Assembly: GCA_959605475.1 (NCBI GenBank)
Contig: CAUHFS010000016.1
Coordinates: 1 to 41,917, forward strand
From: an uncultured Collinsella sp.
GTDB lineage: Bacteria > Actinomycetota > Coriobacteriia > Coriobacteriales > Coriobacteriaceae
Direction: 5' to 3'
DNA length: 41,917 nucleotides
Position numbers and translations under genes: made by a program. This document shows, in pieces, positions 8,638-15,877 of this stretch. The notes under the pieces were generated by a model. It was not told the DNA's origin. It saw nothing but the letters and a program-made list of their open reading frames with translations, and did not search any database. Position 1 is the first letter of the stretch, and each line of letters opens with the position of its first letter.

Positions 8638-9405
8638 CTACTCGCCTGCCTTGACGACCATAGAGGCGAAGTCGGCAGCCTTGAGCGAAGCGCCGCCCAC
8701 GAGGGCGCCGTCAACGTCGGGCTTGGCGACGAGCTCGGCAATGTTGCCGGGCTTGGCGGAACCACCGTACAGGACGCGGATGTCGTCGGCGAGCTCCTCG
8801 CCAAACATCTCCTTGAGGGTCTCACGGATAGCGCCGCAGACCTCCTGAGCGTCCTCAGCAGTAGCGGTCTTGCCGGTGCCGATGGCCCAGATGGGCTCGT
8901 AGGCGACGACGACCTGCTTGGGGCAGGTGATCTCAAGACCAGCAAGGCCAGCCTTGACCTGGTTCACGACGTGCTCGACATAGGTGCCGGCCTCGCGGAC
9001 CTCGAGGGACTCGCCGCAGCAGAAGACGGGAACAAGACCGGCGGCAACGAGGGCCTTGGCCTTCTTGTTCTGGTCCTCGTCAGTCTCGTGGAAGTAGTCA
9101 CGACGCTCGGAGTGGCCGATGATGCAGTAGGTGCAGCCAGCGGACTTGAGCATGTCGCAAGAGGACTCACCGGTGAAGGCACCCTTGGCCTCCCAGTACA
9201 CGTTCTGTGCACCGAGGGCGATGGGGGCAGCCTGAATGCGGTCATGAACCGTGGTGATGTCGATGGTCGGAGGGCAGACGAGCACCTCGACGCCAGCCGG
9301 AACCTCGGGCAGAGCCTGAGCCAGCTCGTCGGCGAGCTTGGCGGCCTCGGCGACGTCGTTGTTCATCTTCCAGTTACCAGCGATAAGAAGGGTGCGATTA
9401 GGCAT
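8638..9405 (-). CDS. tpiA: Triosephosphate isomerase
   Basis: 255-residue TIM-barrel enzyme that interconverts dihydroxyacetone phosphate and glyceraldehyde-3-phosphate. Active-site residues are visible: Asn11 and Lys13 in AGNWKMN, His98 in IIGHSERR, the general base Glu170 in AYEPIWAIGTGK, and the phosphate-binding YGGSAKP. I chose the ATG at 9405, which aligns with the family N-terminus and has GGAGG upstream. It overlaps the pgk stop by eight bases (ATGCCTAA), indicating coupled translation. Confidence 0.96.
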   Translation of the reverse strand: MPNRTLLIAGNWKMNNDVAEAAKLADELAQALPEVPAGVEVLVCPPTIDITTVHDRIQAAPIALGAQNVYWEAKGAFTGESSCDMLKSAGCTYCIIGHSERRDYFHETDEDQNKKAKALVAAGLVPVFCCGESLEVREAGTYVEHVVNQVKAGLAGLEITCPKQVVVAYEPIWAIGTGKTATAEDAQEVCGAIRETLKEMFGEELADDIRVLYGGSAKPGNIAELVAKPDVDGALVGGASLKAADFASMVVKAGE

Positions 9406-10588
9406 CGAGAAGCGCCTCCACTCCGGGCAGGGCCTTACCCTCGACGAGCTCCATGGAAGCGCCACCACCGGTGGAGATCCAGCTCATCTTGTCGGCCAGT
9501 TTGAACTTGTTGACAGCTGCGACAGAGTCGCCACCGCCGATGATCGAGGTGCAGTCGGCCTCGGCGACAGCCTCGGCGATAGCCTGGGTGCCGTGAGCGA
9601 AGTTATCGAACTCGAAGACGCCCATGGGGCCGTTCCAGAACACAGTCTTGGCACCCTTGACAGCCTCGGCGTAAAGTTCCTCGGTCTTAGGACCGATGTC
9701 CATGCCCTCACGGTCGTCAGGGATAGCGTCGGAAGCGACAACCTCGGGGACAGCGTCCTCACCAAAGTGATCGGCAACACGGTTGTCGATGGGGAGCAGG
9801 ATCTTGACGCCCTTCTCCTCGGCCTTCTTGAGCATTTCGCCAGCGCGCTCGACCCAGTCCTCTTCCTTGAGAGACTGACCGACGGACAGGCCCTGAGCCA
9901 GGAAGAAGGTGTAGGCCATACCGCCACCGATGATCAGGGTGTCAGCAGAGTCGATAAGGTGATCGAGAACGCCGATCTTGGAGGAAACCTTGGAACCGCC
10001 GACGATGGCGACGAAGGGGCGCTCGGGCTCGGCGAAGATGCCGGTCAGCGTGTCGACCTCCTTCTCGAGCAGGAAGCCAGCGACGGCAGGCAGGTAAGCG
10101 GCGGGGCCCACGACGGAACCCTGGGCGCGGTGAGCGGTGCCGAAGGCATCGAGAACGAAGACGTCACCATAAGAAGCGAGCTTCTTAGCGATCTCGGGAT
10201 CGTTCTTCTTCTCACGCTTATCGAAGCGGACGTTCTCGAGAACGAGGACCTTGCCCGGCTCGACGGCGGCAACGGCCTCGGCGGCCTTCTCGCCGTAAGT
10301 GTCGGCGACAAAGGTAACGTCGAGACCGGAGAGCTCGGCGAGCTTCTTGGCGACGGGCTCGAGGGACAGCTCGGGCTGGAAGCCGGTGCCATCGGGACGG
10401 CCGAGGTGGCTCATGAGGATGACGCGAGCGTTGTGCTCAACGAGATAGTTGATGGTGGGCAGGGCAGCCTTGATACGGGTGGTGTCGCCAACGACGCCAT
10501 CCTTGATAGGCACGTTAAAGTCAACGCGGACGAGAACGCGCTTGCCGTCGACATCGATGTCGCGGACGGTCTTCTTGGTAAAGGCCAT
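9398..10588 (-). CDS. pgk: Phosphoglycerate kinase
   Basis: 396-residue enzyme of the ATP-forming step from 1,3-bisphosphoglycerate. Visible are the N-terminal RVDFNVPIKDG, the substrate-binding SHLGRP and DAFGTAHR, the hinge/nucleotide region GGSKVSSKIGV, and the C-terminal GGGDSVAAV and STGGGASMELVEG. I chose the ATG at 10588 (MAFTKK) by family N-terminus, with GAAAGGTAG upstream. It is the first gene after the gap terminator; only about 55 bases separate that terminator from the start, so its promoter is either very short or supplied by read-through from gap. Confidence 0.96.
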   Translation of the reverse strand: MAFTKKTVRDIDVDGKRVLVRVDFNVPIKDGVVGDTTRIKAALPTINYLVEHNARVILMSHLGRPDGTGFQPELSLEPVAKKLAELSGLDVTFVADTYGEKAAEAVAAVEPGKVLVLENVRFDKREKKNDPEIAKKLASYGDVFVLDAFGTAHRAQGSVVGPAAYLPAVAGFLLEKEVDTLTGIFAEPERPFVAIVGGSKVSSKIGVLDHLIDSADTLIIGGGMAYTFFLAQGLSVGQSLKEEDWVERAGEMLKKAEEKGVKILLPIDNRVADHFGEDAVPEVVASDAIPDDREGMDIGPKTEELYAEAVKGAKTVFWNGPMGVFEFDNFAHGTQAIAEAVAEADCTSIIGGGDSVAAVNKFKLADKMSWISTGGGASMELVEGKALPGVEALLDA

Positions 10589-10644
10589 GTTTGCTTCTAC
10601 CTTTCGTACGTGTCTGCCTCCCATTACGGCAGACGATTTCTTAT

Positions 10645-10690
10645 AAAAAGGGCGCGACCCTAGGGTGTAAGCCCTATAAGGCCGCGCCCT
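10645..10690 (-). terminator. Rho-independent terminator between gap and pgk
   Basis: The outer stem pairs 10649-10659 with 10680-10690 (AGGGCGCGGCC in minus-strand RNA, one G.U pair). A smaller inner stem (AGGG/CCCT) lies in the loop. On the minus strand TTTTTATAAG follows. It separates gap from pgk-tpiA-gpmI and probably lets only part of the gap transcripts continue. Confidence 0.85.
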
Positions 10691-10728
10691 TCTTTAGACG
10701 CTCAACGAGCTATTCGCTAAAAGCCAAA

Positions 10729-11754
10729 TTAGGCAACGAACTTCTCGAAGTACTTGATGGTGCGGACCATCTGAGAGGTGTAAGAGTTCTCGTTGTCGTA
10801 CCAAGAGGTGACCTGAACGAGGGTCTGGCCGTTGCCGAGGTCAGAGCACATGGTCTGAGTGGCGTCGAAGATGGAGCCGTGGGTCTCGCCGACGATGTCG
10901 CGGGAGACGATCTGGTCCTCGTTGTAGGCGAAGGTATCGGGGATGGTCTCGGCGTAGGCCTTCATGGCAGCGTTGACCTCGTCGACGGTGACCTTCTTGT
11001 CAACGACGGCGTAGAGGTTGGTCAGCGAGCCGGTCGGCGTCGGGACGCGCTGGGCGGCACCGATGAGCTTGCCGTTGAGCTCGGGGAGAACCAGGCCGAT
11101 GGCCTTGGCAGCGCCCGTGGTGTTCGGGACGATGTTCTCGGAGCAGGCGCGGGAGCGACGGAAGTTGCCCTTGCGCTGCGGGCCGTCGAGCGGCATCTGG
11201 TCGCCGGTGAAGGCGTGGATGGTGGTCATGATGCCGGAGACGATGGGGGCGAAGTCGTTCAGGCCCTTGGCCATCGGGGCGAGGCAGTTCGTCGTGCAGG
11301 AGGCAGCGGAGATGATGTTGTCATCAGCGGTCAGCGTCTCATGGTTGACGTTGTACACGATGGTGGGCAGATCGCTGCCAGCCGGAGCGGAGATGACGAC
11401 CTTCTTGGCGCCAGCGTTGATGTGGGCCTGAGCCTTAGCCTTGCTGGTGTAGAAACCGGTGCACTCGAGAACGACGTCGACGTCGAGGTCGCCCCAAGGC
11501 AGGTTGTTGGCGTCGGCCTCCTTGTAGATCTTGATCTCCTTGCCGTCAACGGTGATGGAATCCTCGCCAGCAACGACCTCGTGATCGCGAGCGTAGTTGC
11601 CCTGCGTGGAGTCGTACTTCAGCAGGTAAGCGAGCATATCGGGAGAGGTGAGGTCGTTGATAGCGACGATCTCGGAGCCCTCATGACCGAACATCTGACG
11701 GAAAGCCAGACGACCGATGCGACCGAAGCCGTTAATAGCAACCTTTACTGCCAT
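10729..11754 (-). CDS. gap: Type I glyceraldehyde-3-phosphate dehydrogenase
   Basis: 341-residue NAD-dependent enzyme producing 1,3-bisphosphoglycerate. Visible are the nucleotide fold INGFGRIGR, Asp34 in AINDLTSP (NAD rather than NADP preference by family), the catalytic Cys153 in SAASCTTNCLAP, and the C-terminal substrate loop RVPTPTGS. The start ATG at 11754 has AAAGGAG seven bases upstream. The S-loop reads DGPQRKGNFRRSRAC, a few residues longer than the enterobacterial DGPHKDLRRARAA. The gene has its own terminator and a 190-base upstream region containing a possible operator. Confidence 0.96.
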   Translation of the reverse strand: MAVKVAINGFGRIGRLAFRQMFGHEGSEIVAINDLTSPDMLAYLLKYDSTQGNYARDHEVVAGEDSITVDGKEIKIYKEADANNLPWGDLDVDVVLECTGFYTSKAKAQAHINAGAKKVVISAPAGSDLPTIVYNVNHETLTADDNIISAASCTTNCLAPMAKGLNDFAPIVSGIMTTIHAFTGDQMPLDGPQRKGNFRRSRACSENIVPNTTGAAKAIGLVLPELNGKLIGAAQRVPTPTGSLTNLYAVVDKKVTVDEVNAAMKAYAETIPDTFAYNEDQIVSRDIVGETHGSIFDATQTMCSDLGNGQTLVQVTSWYDNENSYTSQMVRTIKYFEKFVA

Positions 11755-11839
11755 TGTGTCTCCTTTCGTAAGGCCCCCGCGAGCTACAGCGCCCGCCGTT
11801 GAGGCCCACAAACTAACCACTCGCCTAATATACCTTTTT

Positions 11840-11897
11840 TTTGACTTGAATTTCACGAGAATGCTCGAAATTGAAAATCAAATTTGCGTTAAAACGC
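11840..11897 (-). promoter_or_regulatory. Upstream region of gap with an inverted repeat
   Basis: GCGTT (11886-11890) and AACGC (11893-11897) form a small palindrome in the AT-rich region before gap. On the minus strand a TATATT -10-like hexamer lies near 11829-11834 with an A-tract just upstream. I see no convincing -35. A repressor of glycolytic genes could bind the palindrome, but this is only a guess from position and symmetry. Confidence 0.25.
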
Positions 11898-11947
11898 TTT
11901 AAAGAATAAAATAGCAGCTAAATCCGTATATAAGTCGATACTTTAAC

Positions 11948-12877
11948 CTACCTGTTTGCTTCAATGAGCTTTTCAAGCCTCAAAACTCGATGGTAGAGGG
12001 CAGACTTCGACAAGGGAGGGTCAGCCATCTCCCCTAAATCACGCAGCGAAAGATCGGGATAGCGCTCGCGCAGGTCGCAAAAGACCGCCAAGGCATCCGG
12101 AAGCGTGTCGCGCAAACCCCGCTGTTCGAGCTCATCGATAAGCGCAAGCTGATGTTGGGCAGCACCGGCGCTTCTGGTCTGGTTGGCGAGCTCGGCGTTC
12201 ACGCGACGGTTCACATCGTTCTTAACCAACTTGACCGCGCGCGCCTCCTCAATCTCGGCAACGCTGCGCTTGGCACCAATCAGCTTTAAAAGATGCTCGA
12301 TTTCCTCGGCACTCTTAATGTACACGGCATATGACCCCCGCCGTGCATTAACACGAGCATGGACCCCAACCTGCTCCAACAGATCGCAAAGCCCCTTGGC
12401 ATATTGCTCGCCCTGCACCGCGATCTCCAAATGAAAATCGCCGCGTGGATCGGCCACGAAGCCGCCCGCGATGAGCGCGCCGCGGATATAGGCAAGTCTA
12501 CAGCAAGGACGGGCAACGATATGTCGGGGCACGCCGGCAACAAGTCCTCCCCTACGGTCGAGGATACCCAGCAGCACCAGAGCCTTATCCAGGTCGGGTT
12601 GATCGGGCAAGGTGATGAGGTAGTTTCGAACCTTATGCAATACAGATTTACGGACGGTGAACTCCGTTTTGAGCTTAAGGATGCGATGCGTCAGCGTGAT
12701 CATCGTGCGCGCAACGGCTCCCGTCTCAGTCGCAACCGTCAAACGATACCGCCCAGAGCCGGTAAGCGAGAGCGTACCGCTCACGCGCGTGAGGGCGGCA
12801 AGCGTCGACAAATCGCAGTATTCACATTCGGGTTCGCAGCGCGCAAGCTCGTCGCGCACCTCAGCGGTAAACGACAT
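11948..12877 (-). CDS. whiA: DNA-binding protein WhiA
   Basis: 309-residue protein with an N-terminal LAGLIDADG-like domain that has lost nuclease function in the family, and a C-terminal helix-turn-helix (about residues 265-300, PDLSLRDLGEMADPPLSKSALYHR). In Streptomyces WhiA activates sporulation genes; in non-sporulating Gram-positives it affects division and chromosome segregation. Family motifs seen are PCCRLAYIRGALIAGGFVADP and KNDVNRRVNAELAN. It starts six bases after the rapZ stop, so they form one operon. The usual yvcK gene between them is absent. The 70 bases after its stop show no clear terminator. Confidence 0.95.
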   Translation of the reverse strand: MSFTAEVRDELARCEPECEYCDLSTLAALTRVSGTLSLTGSGRYRLTVATETGAVARTMITLTHRILKLKTEFTVRKSVLHKVRNYLITLPDQPDLDKALVLLGILDRRGGLVAGVPRHIVARPCCRLAYIRGALIAGGFVADPRGDFHLEIAVQGEQYAKGLCDLLEQVGVHARVNARRGSYAVYIKSAEEIEHLLKLIGAKRSVAEIEEARAVKLVKNDVNRRVNAELANQTRSAGAAQHQLALIDELEQRGLRDTLPDALAVFCDLRERYPDLSLRDLGEMADPPLSKSALYHRVLRLEKLIEANR

Positions 12878-12883
12878 GCAGGC

Positions 12884-13786
12884 CTATGCCTTCGTGTTGG
12901 CGCGCGACAGGTCGCGATGGGAAATGCTCACGTGATATTGGGCGCCTTCCAAATAACGTGCCGTGGCTTCGGCAATGGCAACGCTGCGGTGCTGGCCGCC
13001 TGTACAGCCGATGGCGATAGAAAGCTGCGGCTTGCCCTCCGCGATATAGCCCGGCATCACCGTATCGAGCAGCTGTGTCCAAGCCTTCCAAAACTCCTGC
13101 GTCTTGGGATGGTCCAGAACAAAATCGGAGACCTTTTTATCGAGACCGGTCATCGTGCGCATCTCGGGATCGTAGAACGGATTAGGCAGGAAGCGGACGT
13201 CGATCATAATGTCCGCCTCGACGGGCATGCCGTGCTTAAAGCCAAACGAGAACACGTGGACGTCCATGAGCTGCTGGTCGGACAGCTCGGAAAATGCCAT
13301 ACGCAGCTTGTTGCGCAGCGCAGAGGTGCGCAGACGGCTCGTGTCGATAATCATATCGGCTCGGTCGCGCACGCCCTGCAGCTGAAGGCGCTCGCGCTGA
13401 ATGGCATCGGCCGTAGTCTCCCCCGGCTTGGCAATGGGATGACGGCGGCGATTTTCGCTGTAGCGACGAATCAGCACCTCGTCAGAAGCCTCCAGGAACA
13501 CGATGTCGCAGCTCATCTCGCGCTCTTCGAGAGCGGCGACCGCATCGAGCAACTCGTCAAACAGTCCCTGGCTACGCAAATCGCAGGTGACGGCGAGATG
13601 CCTGCCCACGCCCGTATTGATGCCGACGAGCTCGGCAAGCTGGGCGATGAGACGCGGAGGCAGGTTATCGATGCAAAAATAGCCCATGTCCTCGAACACG
13701 TGCATGGCCTGTGTGCGGCCTGATCCGGACATTCCGGTGATGATGACGATATCGGGGATGCGCTCCGAGCGCTCCGCCGCATCCAT
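12884..13786 (-). CDS. rapZ: RNase adapter/nucleotide-binding protein RapZ
   Basis: About 300-residue P-loop protein. E. coli RapZ guides RNase E to GlmZ sRNA and senses GlcN-6-P; the actinobacterial role is unclear. The Walker A reads GMSGSGRT with Arg where E. coli has Lys, the actinobacterial form. Further motifs are FEDMGYFCIDNLPP, the Walker B-like DIVFLEASDEVLIRRY and the C-terminal GCTGGQHRSV. I favour ATG 13786 with AGGGAG five bases upstream; ATG 13804 with GGGAGG is an alternative. The neighbour upstream makes ManNAc-6-P and GlcNAc-6-P, but a terminator separates them. Confidence 0.93.
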   Translation of the reverse strand: MDAAERSERIPDIVIITGMSGSGRTQAMHVFEDMGYFCIDNLPPRLIAQLAELVGINTGVGRHLAVTCDLRSQGLFDELLDAVAALEEREMSCDIVFLEASDEVLIRRYSENRRRHPIAKPGETTADAIQRERLQLQGVRDRADMIIDTSRLRTSALRNKLRMAFSELSDQQLMDVHVFSFGFKHGMPVEADIMIDVRFLPNPFYDPEMRTMTGLDKKVSDFVLDHPKTQEFWKAWTQLLDTVMPGYIAEGKPQLSIAIGCTGGQHRSVAIAEATARYLEGAQYHVSISHRDLSRANTKA

Positions 13787-13824
13787 GGCATCTCCCTTTT
13801 GCATGTGTTGCCTCCCGAAAACAA

Positions 13825-13854
13825 GCGCGGGACCCAGCAACCCGGATCCCGCGC
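13825..13854 (-). terminator. Terminator between nanE and rapZ
   Basis: In minus-strand RNA a 13-bp stem (with two G.U pairs) pairs 13842-13854 with 13825-13837 around the loop GTTG, followed by TTGTTTTC. It ends the sialic-acid operon. It could equally lie in the rapZ leader and act as an attenuator, since a TATACT -10-like hexamer lies further upstream near 13871-13876. Confidence 0.75.
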
Positions 13855-13905
13855 GGTCAATTGCCTATATTGAGTATACCGCCCCGAGCGGATACGAGGC
13901 CTGTC

Positions 13906-14592
13906 TTACGCCTCAAGCGCAGCCTTGAACCAACTCGTAATACTCGTGGGGTGCGTGATGGCGGTGCCGACGACAACGGCCCAGGCGCCAGCATCGATCG
14001 CGGCGCGAGCCTCCTCGGGCGTATGCACGCGACCCTCGCAAATGATGGGAAGGCCGGGGAATTCCTCGGTCGCCTGACGCAGGAGCGGCAGATCGGGGCC
14101 ATCGGCCATGGTGCAGTCGATGGCGGCAACACCATGAGACAGCGTGGTGGACACCAGGTCGAAGCCCATGTCGACAGCACGACGAATATCCTCGATGGTG
14201 GCACAGTCGGCCATCAGGAGCACGCCCTCCTCGTGCAGCGGACGGAAAGTATCTTCGACGGTCTTGCCATCGGGACGCGGACGATCGGTGGCGTCGATCG
14301 CCACGATATCGGCACCCGCAGCAACGCAGGCGCGAGCGTGGCGCAGCGTCGGCGTGATGTAAACGCCCTCGTGCCCATCCTTCCACAGGCCGATGACGGG
14401 AACCTCACAGCGACCCTTAATGGCGGCAATGTCGGCAAGGCCCTGGCAGCGAATGGCGGCGGCGCCGCCGAGCTCGCAAGCGCGAGACATTTGCGCCATG
14501 GTCTCGGGCGTACGAAGCGGCTCGCCCATATACGCCTGAACGCTCACGACGAGCTTGCCCTTCAGGGACTGGATCAAAGGATCAACGGTCAT
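13906..14592 (-). CDS. nanE: N-acetylmannosamine-6-phosphate 2-epimerase
   Basis: 228-residue TIM-barrel epimerase converting ManNAc-6-P to GlcNAc-6-P, the third intracellular step of sialic-acid breakdown. Family features are the N-terminal GKLVVSVQA, the segment AAAIRCQGLADI, the likely catalytic Lys71 in VIGLWKDGHEGVYITPT, ATDRPRPDG, and the phosphate-binding C-terminus GAWAVVVGTAITHP. I chose ATG 14592 (MTVDPL) by family alignment; AAAGGT lies about ten bases upstream. It is the last gene of the sat-nan locus, separated from nanK by a long palindrome and followed by a strong terminator. Confidence 0.94.
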   Translation of the reverse strand: MTVDPLIQSLKGKLVVSVQAYMGEPLRTPETMAQMSRACELGGAAAIRCQGLADIAAIKGRCEVPVIGLWKDGHEGVYITPTLRHARACVAAGADIVAIDATDRPRPDGKTVEDTFRPLHEEGVLLMADCATIEDIRRAVDMGFDLVSTTLSHGVAAIDCTMADGPDLPLLRQATEEFPGLPIICEGRVHTPEEARAAIDAGAWAVVVGTAITHPTSITSWFKAALEA

Positions 14593-14617
14593 GTGCGACT
14601 CAACCTTTCTCAAAACA

Positions 14618-14715
14618 GCCTTCTGAGACACCGCACCTTGACGTTCAAACCGTCGCTCGCGTACCGAAGTACGCTTCGCTCCTCTTTCACGTCAATCTGC
14701 GGCACCTCAGAAGGC
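14618..14715 (-). repeat. Long imperfect palindrome between nanK and nanE
   Basis: The arms 14618-14644 and 14689-14715 agree at 22 of 27 positions when one is reverse-complemented. At the centre GCGTAC (14659-14664) pairs with GTACGC (14669-14674), giving a C(UUCG)G tetraloop in minus-strand RNA. The element fills nearly all of the nanK-nanE gap and lacks a U-tract. It resembles the repeats at 1-96 and 281-411 in layout and has a similar ACTTCG centre, but the arms do not match. It may be a folded mRNA segment that sets nanE stability or translation. Confidence 0.7.
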
Positions 14716-14732
14716 GCACTTGGTAGTTATGT

Positions 14733-15698
14733 TTACTTCAACGACGCAAGAAGGTGTTCGGCGGCACCGATGAGCGGAGCATCGCCCTCCAGAGAACCGA
14801 TGAGGATCGGCGTGTCCTGAAGCGGATCGAGCGCTTGGCTGGCATAGCCCTCGTGCACCGAATCCTTCCACGTCTGCGAACGCCAATCGGGACCTTGGTG
14901 AATCACGCCACCCGAAAGCACGATGACCTCAGGGTCCAGGATGTTAGCGAGCGAGCCCAAGCTGGCACCCAGCGCAAAGCCGGCGTCATGGATGACCTCG
15001 GTCGCCTTTGCGTCGCCCGCACGGCACAGGTCGTTCACATCGCGACCGACCGAAGGACGGCTGGGGTCGACGCGACCAAAGCGCTCATCGTACATACGAC
15101 CAATGGAAGTGCCCGAAGCAACCGACTCCAGATGGCCGGAACGCCCGCAGGCGCAGGGAATGCCGGCGGCAGCCGAGCACTCGATGTGGCCCATATGACC
15201 GGCAGCACCATGGAAGCCCTGCATCACGCGGCCGTTCTCGACATATGCGCCGCCGATGCCCGTACCGATGCCAAGACACAAGACGGAGAACTTGCCCTTG
15301 CCGACGCCCCAGTGGGCCTCGCCCAGAGCATGAGCCTGCACGTCGCCTACAACGGCAACGGGAAGACCGAGGTCCTCGCGCAGACGCGGCCCCAACTGGA
15401 CGCCGGACCAGCCGGGCATGATCTCGTTGGCATACGCGATGGCGCCCGTCTTGGGATCGACGACGCCGGCAGCACCGATACCGACGCCAAGGACCTCGAC
15501 ATCGGGATTCGCCTCGAGAGCAGCCTTGATGGACGCCTCGATACGCTGGAAGACGGCCTCGCCGCCCTCCTGGGCCTCGGTGGGAACCTCGGCCTCAAAT
15601 ACGGGATGGGGCACGCTGCCGTCAGCCGGGTACTCCATGATGGCAGTCGCGATCTTAGTTCCGCCGATATCGACAGAGCAGACGTACTTGTTCTCCAT
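14733..15698 (-). CDS. nanK: ROK-family kinase, probable N-acetylmannosamine kinase
   Basis: 321-residue sugar kinase that probably phosphorylates ManNAc from the aldolase step. The N-terminal phosphate loop VDIGGTKIATAI, the second glycine motif LGIGTGIGGA, and the ROK region GAAGHMGHIE are present. The zinc motif reads CACGRSGHLE, so the last Cys of the usual CxCGxxGCxE is His. The start at 15698 has AAGGAGAG four bases upstream. Substrate is assigned from its place between nanA and nanE; glucokinase or GlcNAc kinase activity cannot be excluded from sequence. Confidence 0.85.
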   Translation of the reverse strand: MENKYVCSVDIGGTKIATAIMEYPADGSVPHPVFEAEVPTEAQEGGEAVFQRIEASIKAALEANPDVEVLGVGIGAAGVVDPKTGAIAYANEIMPGWSGVQLGPRLREDLGLPVAVVGDVQAHALGEAHWGVGKGKFSVLCLGIGTGIGGAYVENGRVMQGFHGAAGHMGHIECSAAAGIPCACGRSGHLESVASGTSIGRMYDERFGRVDPSRPSVGRDVNDLCRAGDAKATEVIHDAGFALGASLGSLANILDPEVIVLSGGVIHQGPDWRSQTWKDSVHEGYASQALDPLQDTPILIGSLEGDAPLIGAAEHLLASLK

Positions 15699-15763
15699 GT
15701 CGCTCTCCTTAGGAGATAAAAAACAACTACAGGAAATGCGCCGTCAGGCTAGCCGTCACAGCG

Positions 15764-15877
15764 CGGTAAAGGTTTTCCAGGTGCCCGAGATCGCCGAGAA
15801 ACCGTGTGGCCATTAACCTAATGGGTCATGGCCGCACGGTTGAACGGCGAGGTCGGGCGCCCGGGGAAGCTTTACAG
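15764..15877 (-). repeat. Long imperfect palindrome between nanA and nanK
   Basis: Arms of about 50 bases (15764-15813 and 15828-15877) agree at 38 of 50 positions when one is reverse-complemented. The inner 13-bp stem (ACCGTGYGGCCAT at 15801-15813 with 15828-15840) is nearly perfect. The right end includes the nanA stop codon (15872-15874). No strong U-tract follows. The rest of the 15699-15871 gap shows only the nanK ribosome site. It could slow exonucleases, act as a partial terminator or be a mobile palindrome. Confidence 0.7.
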
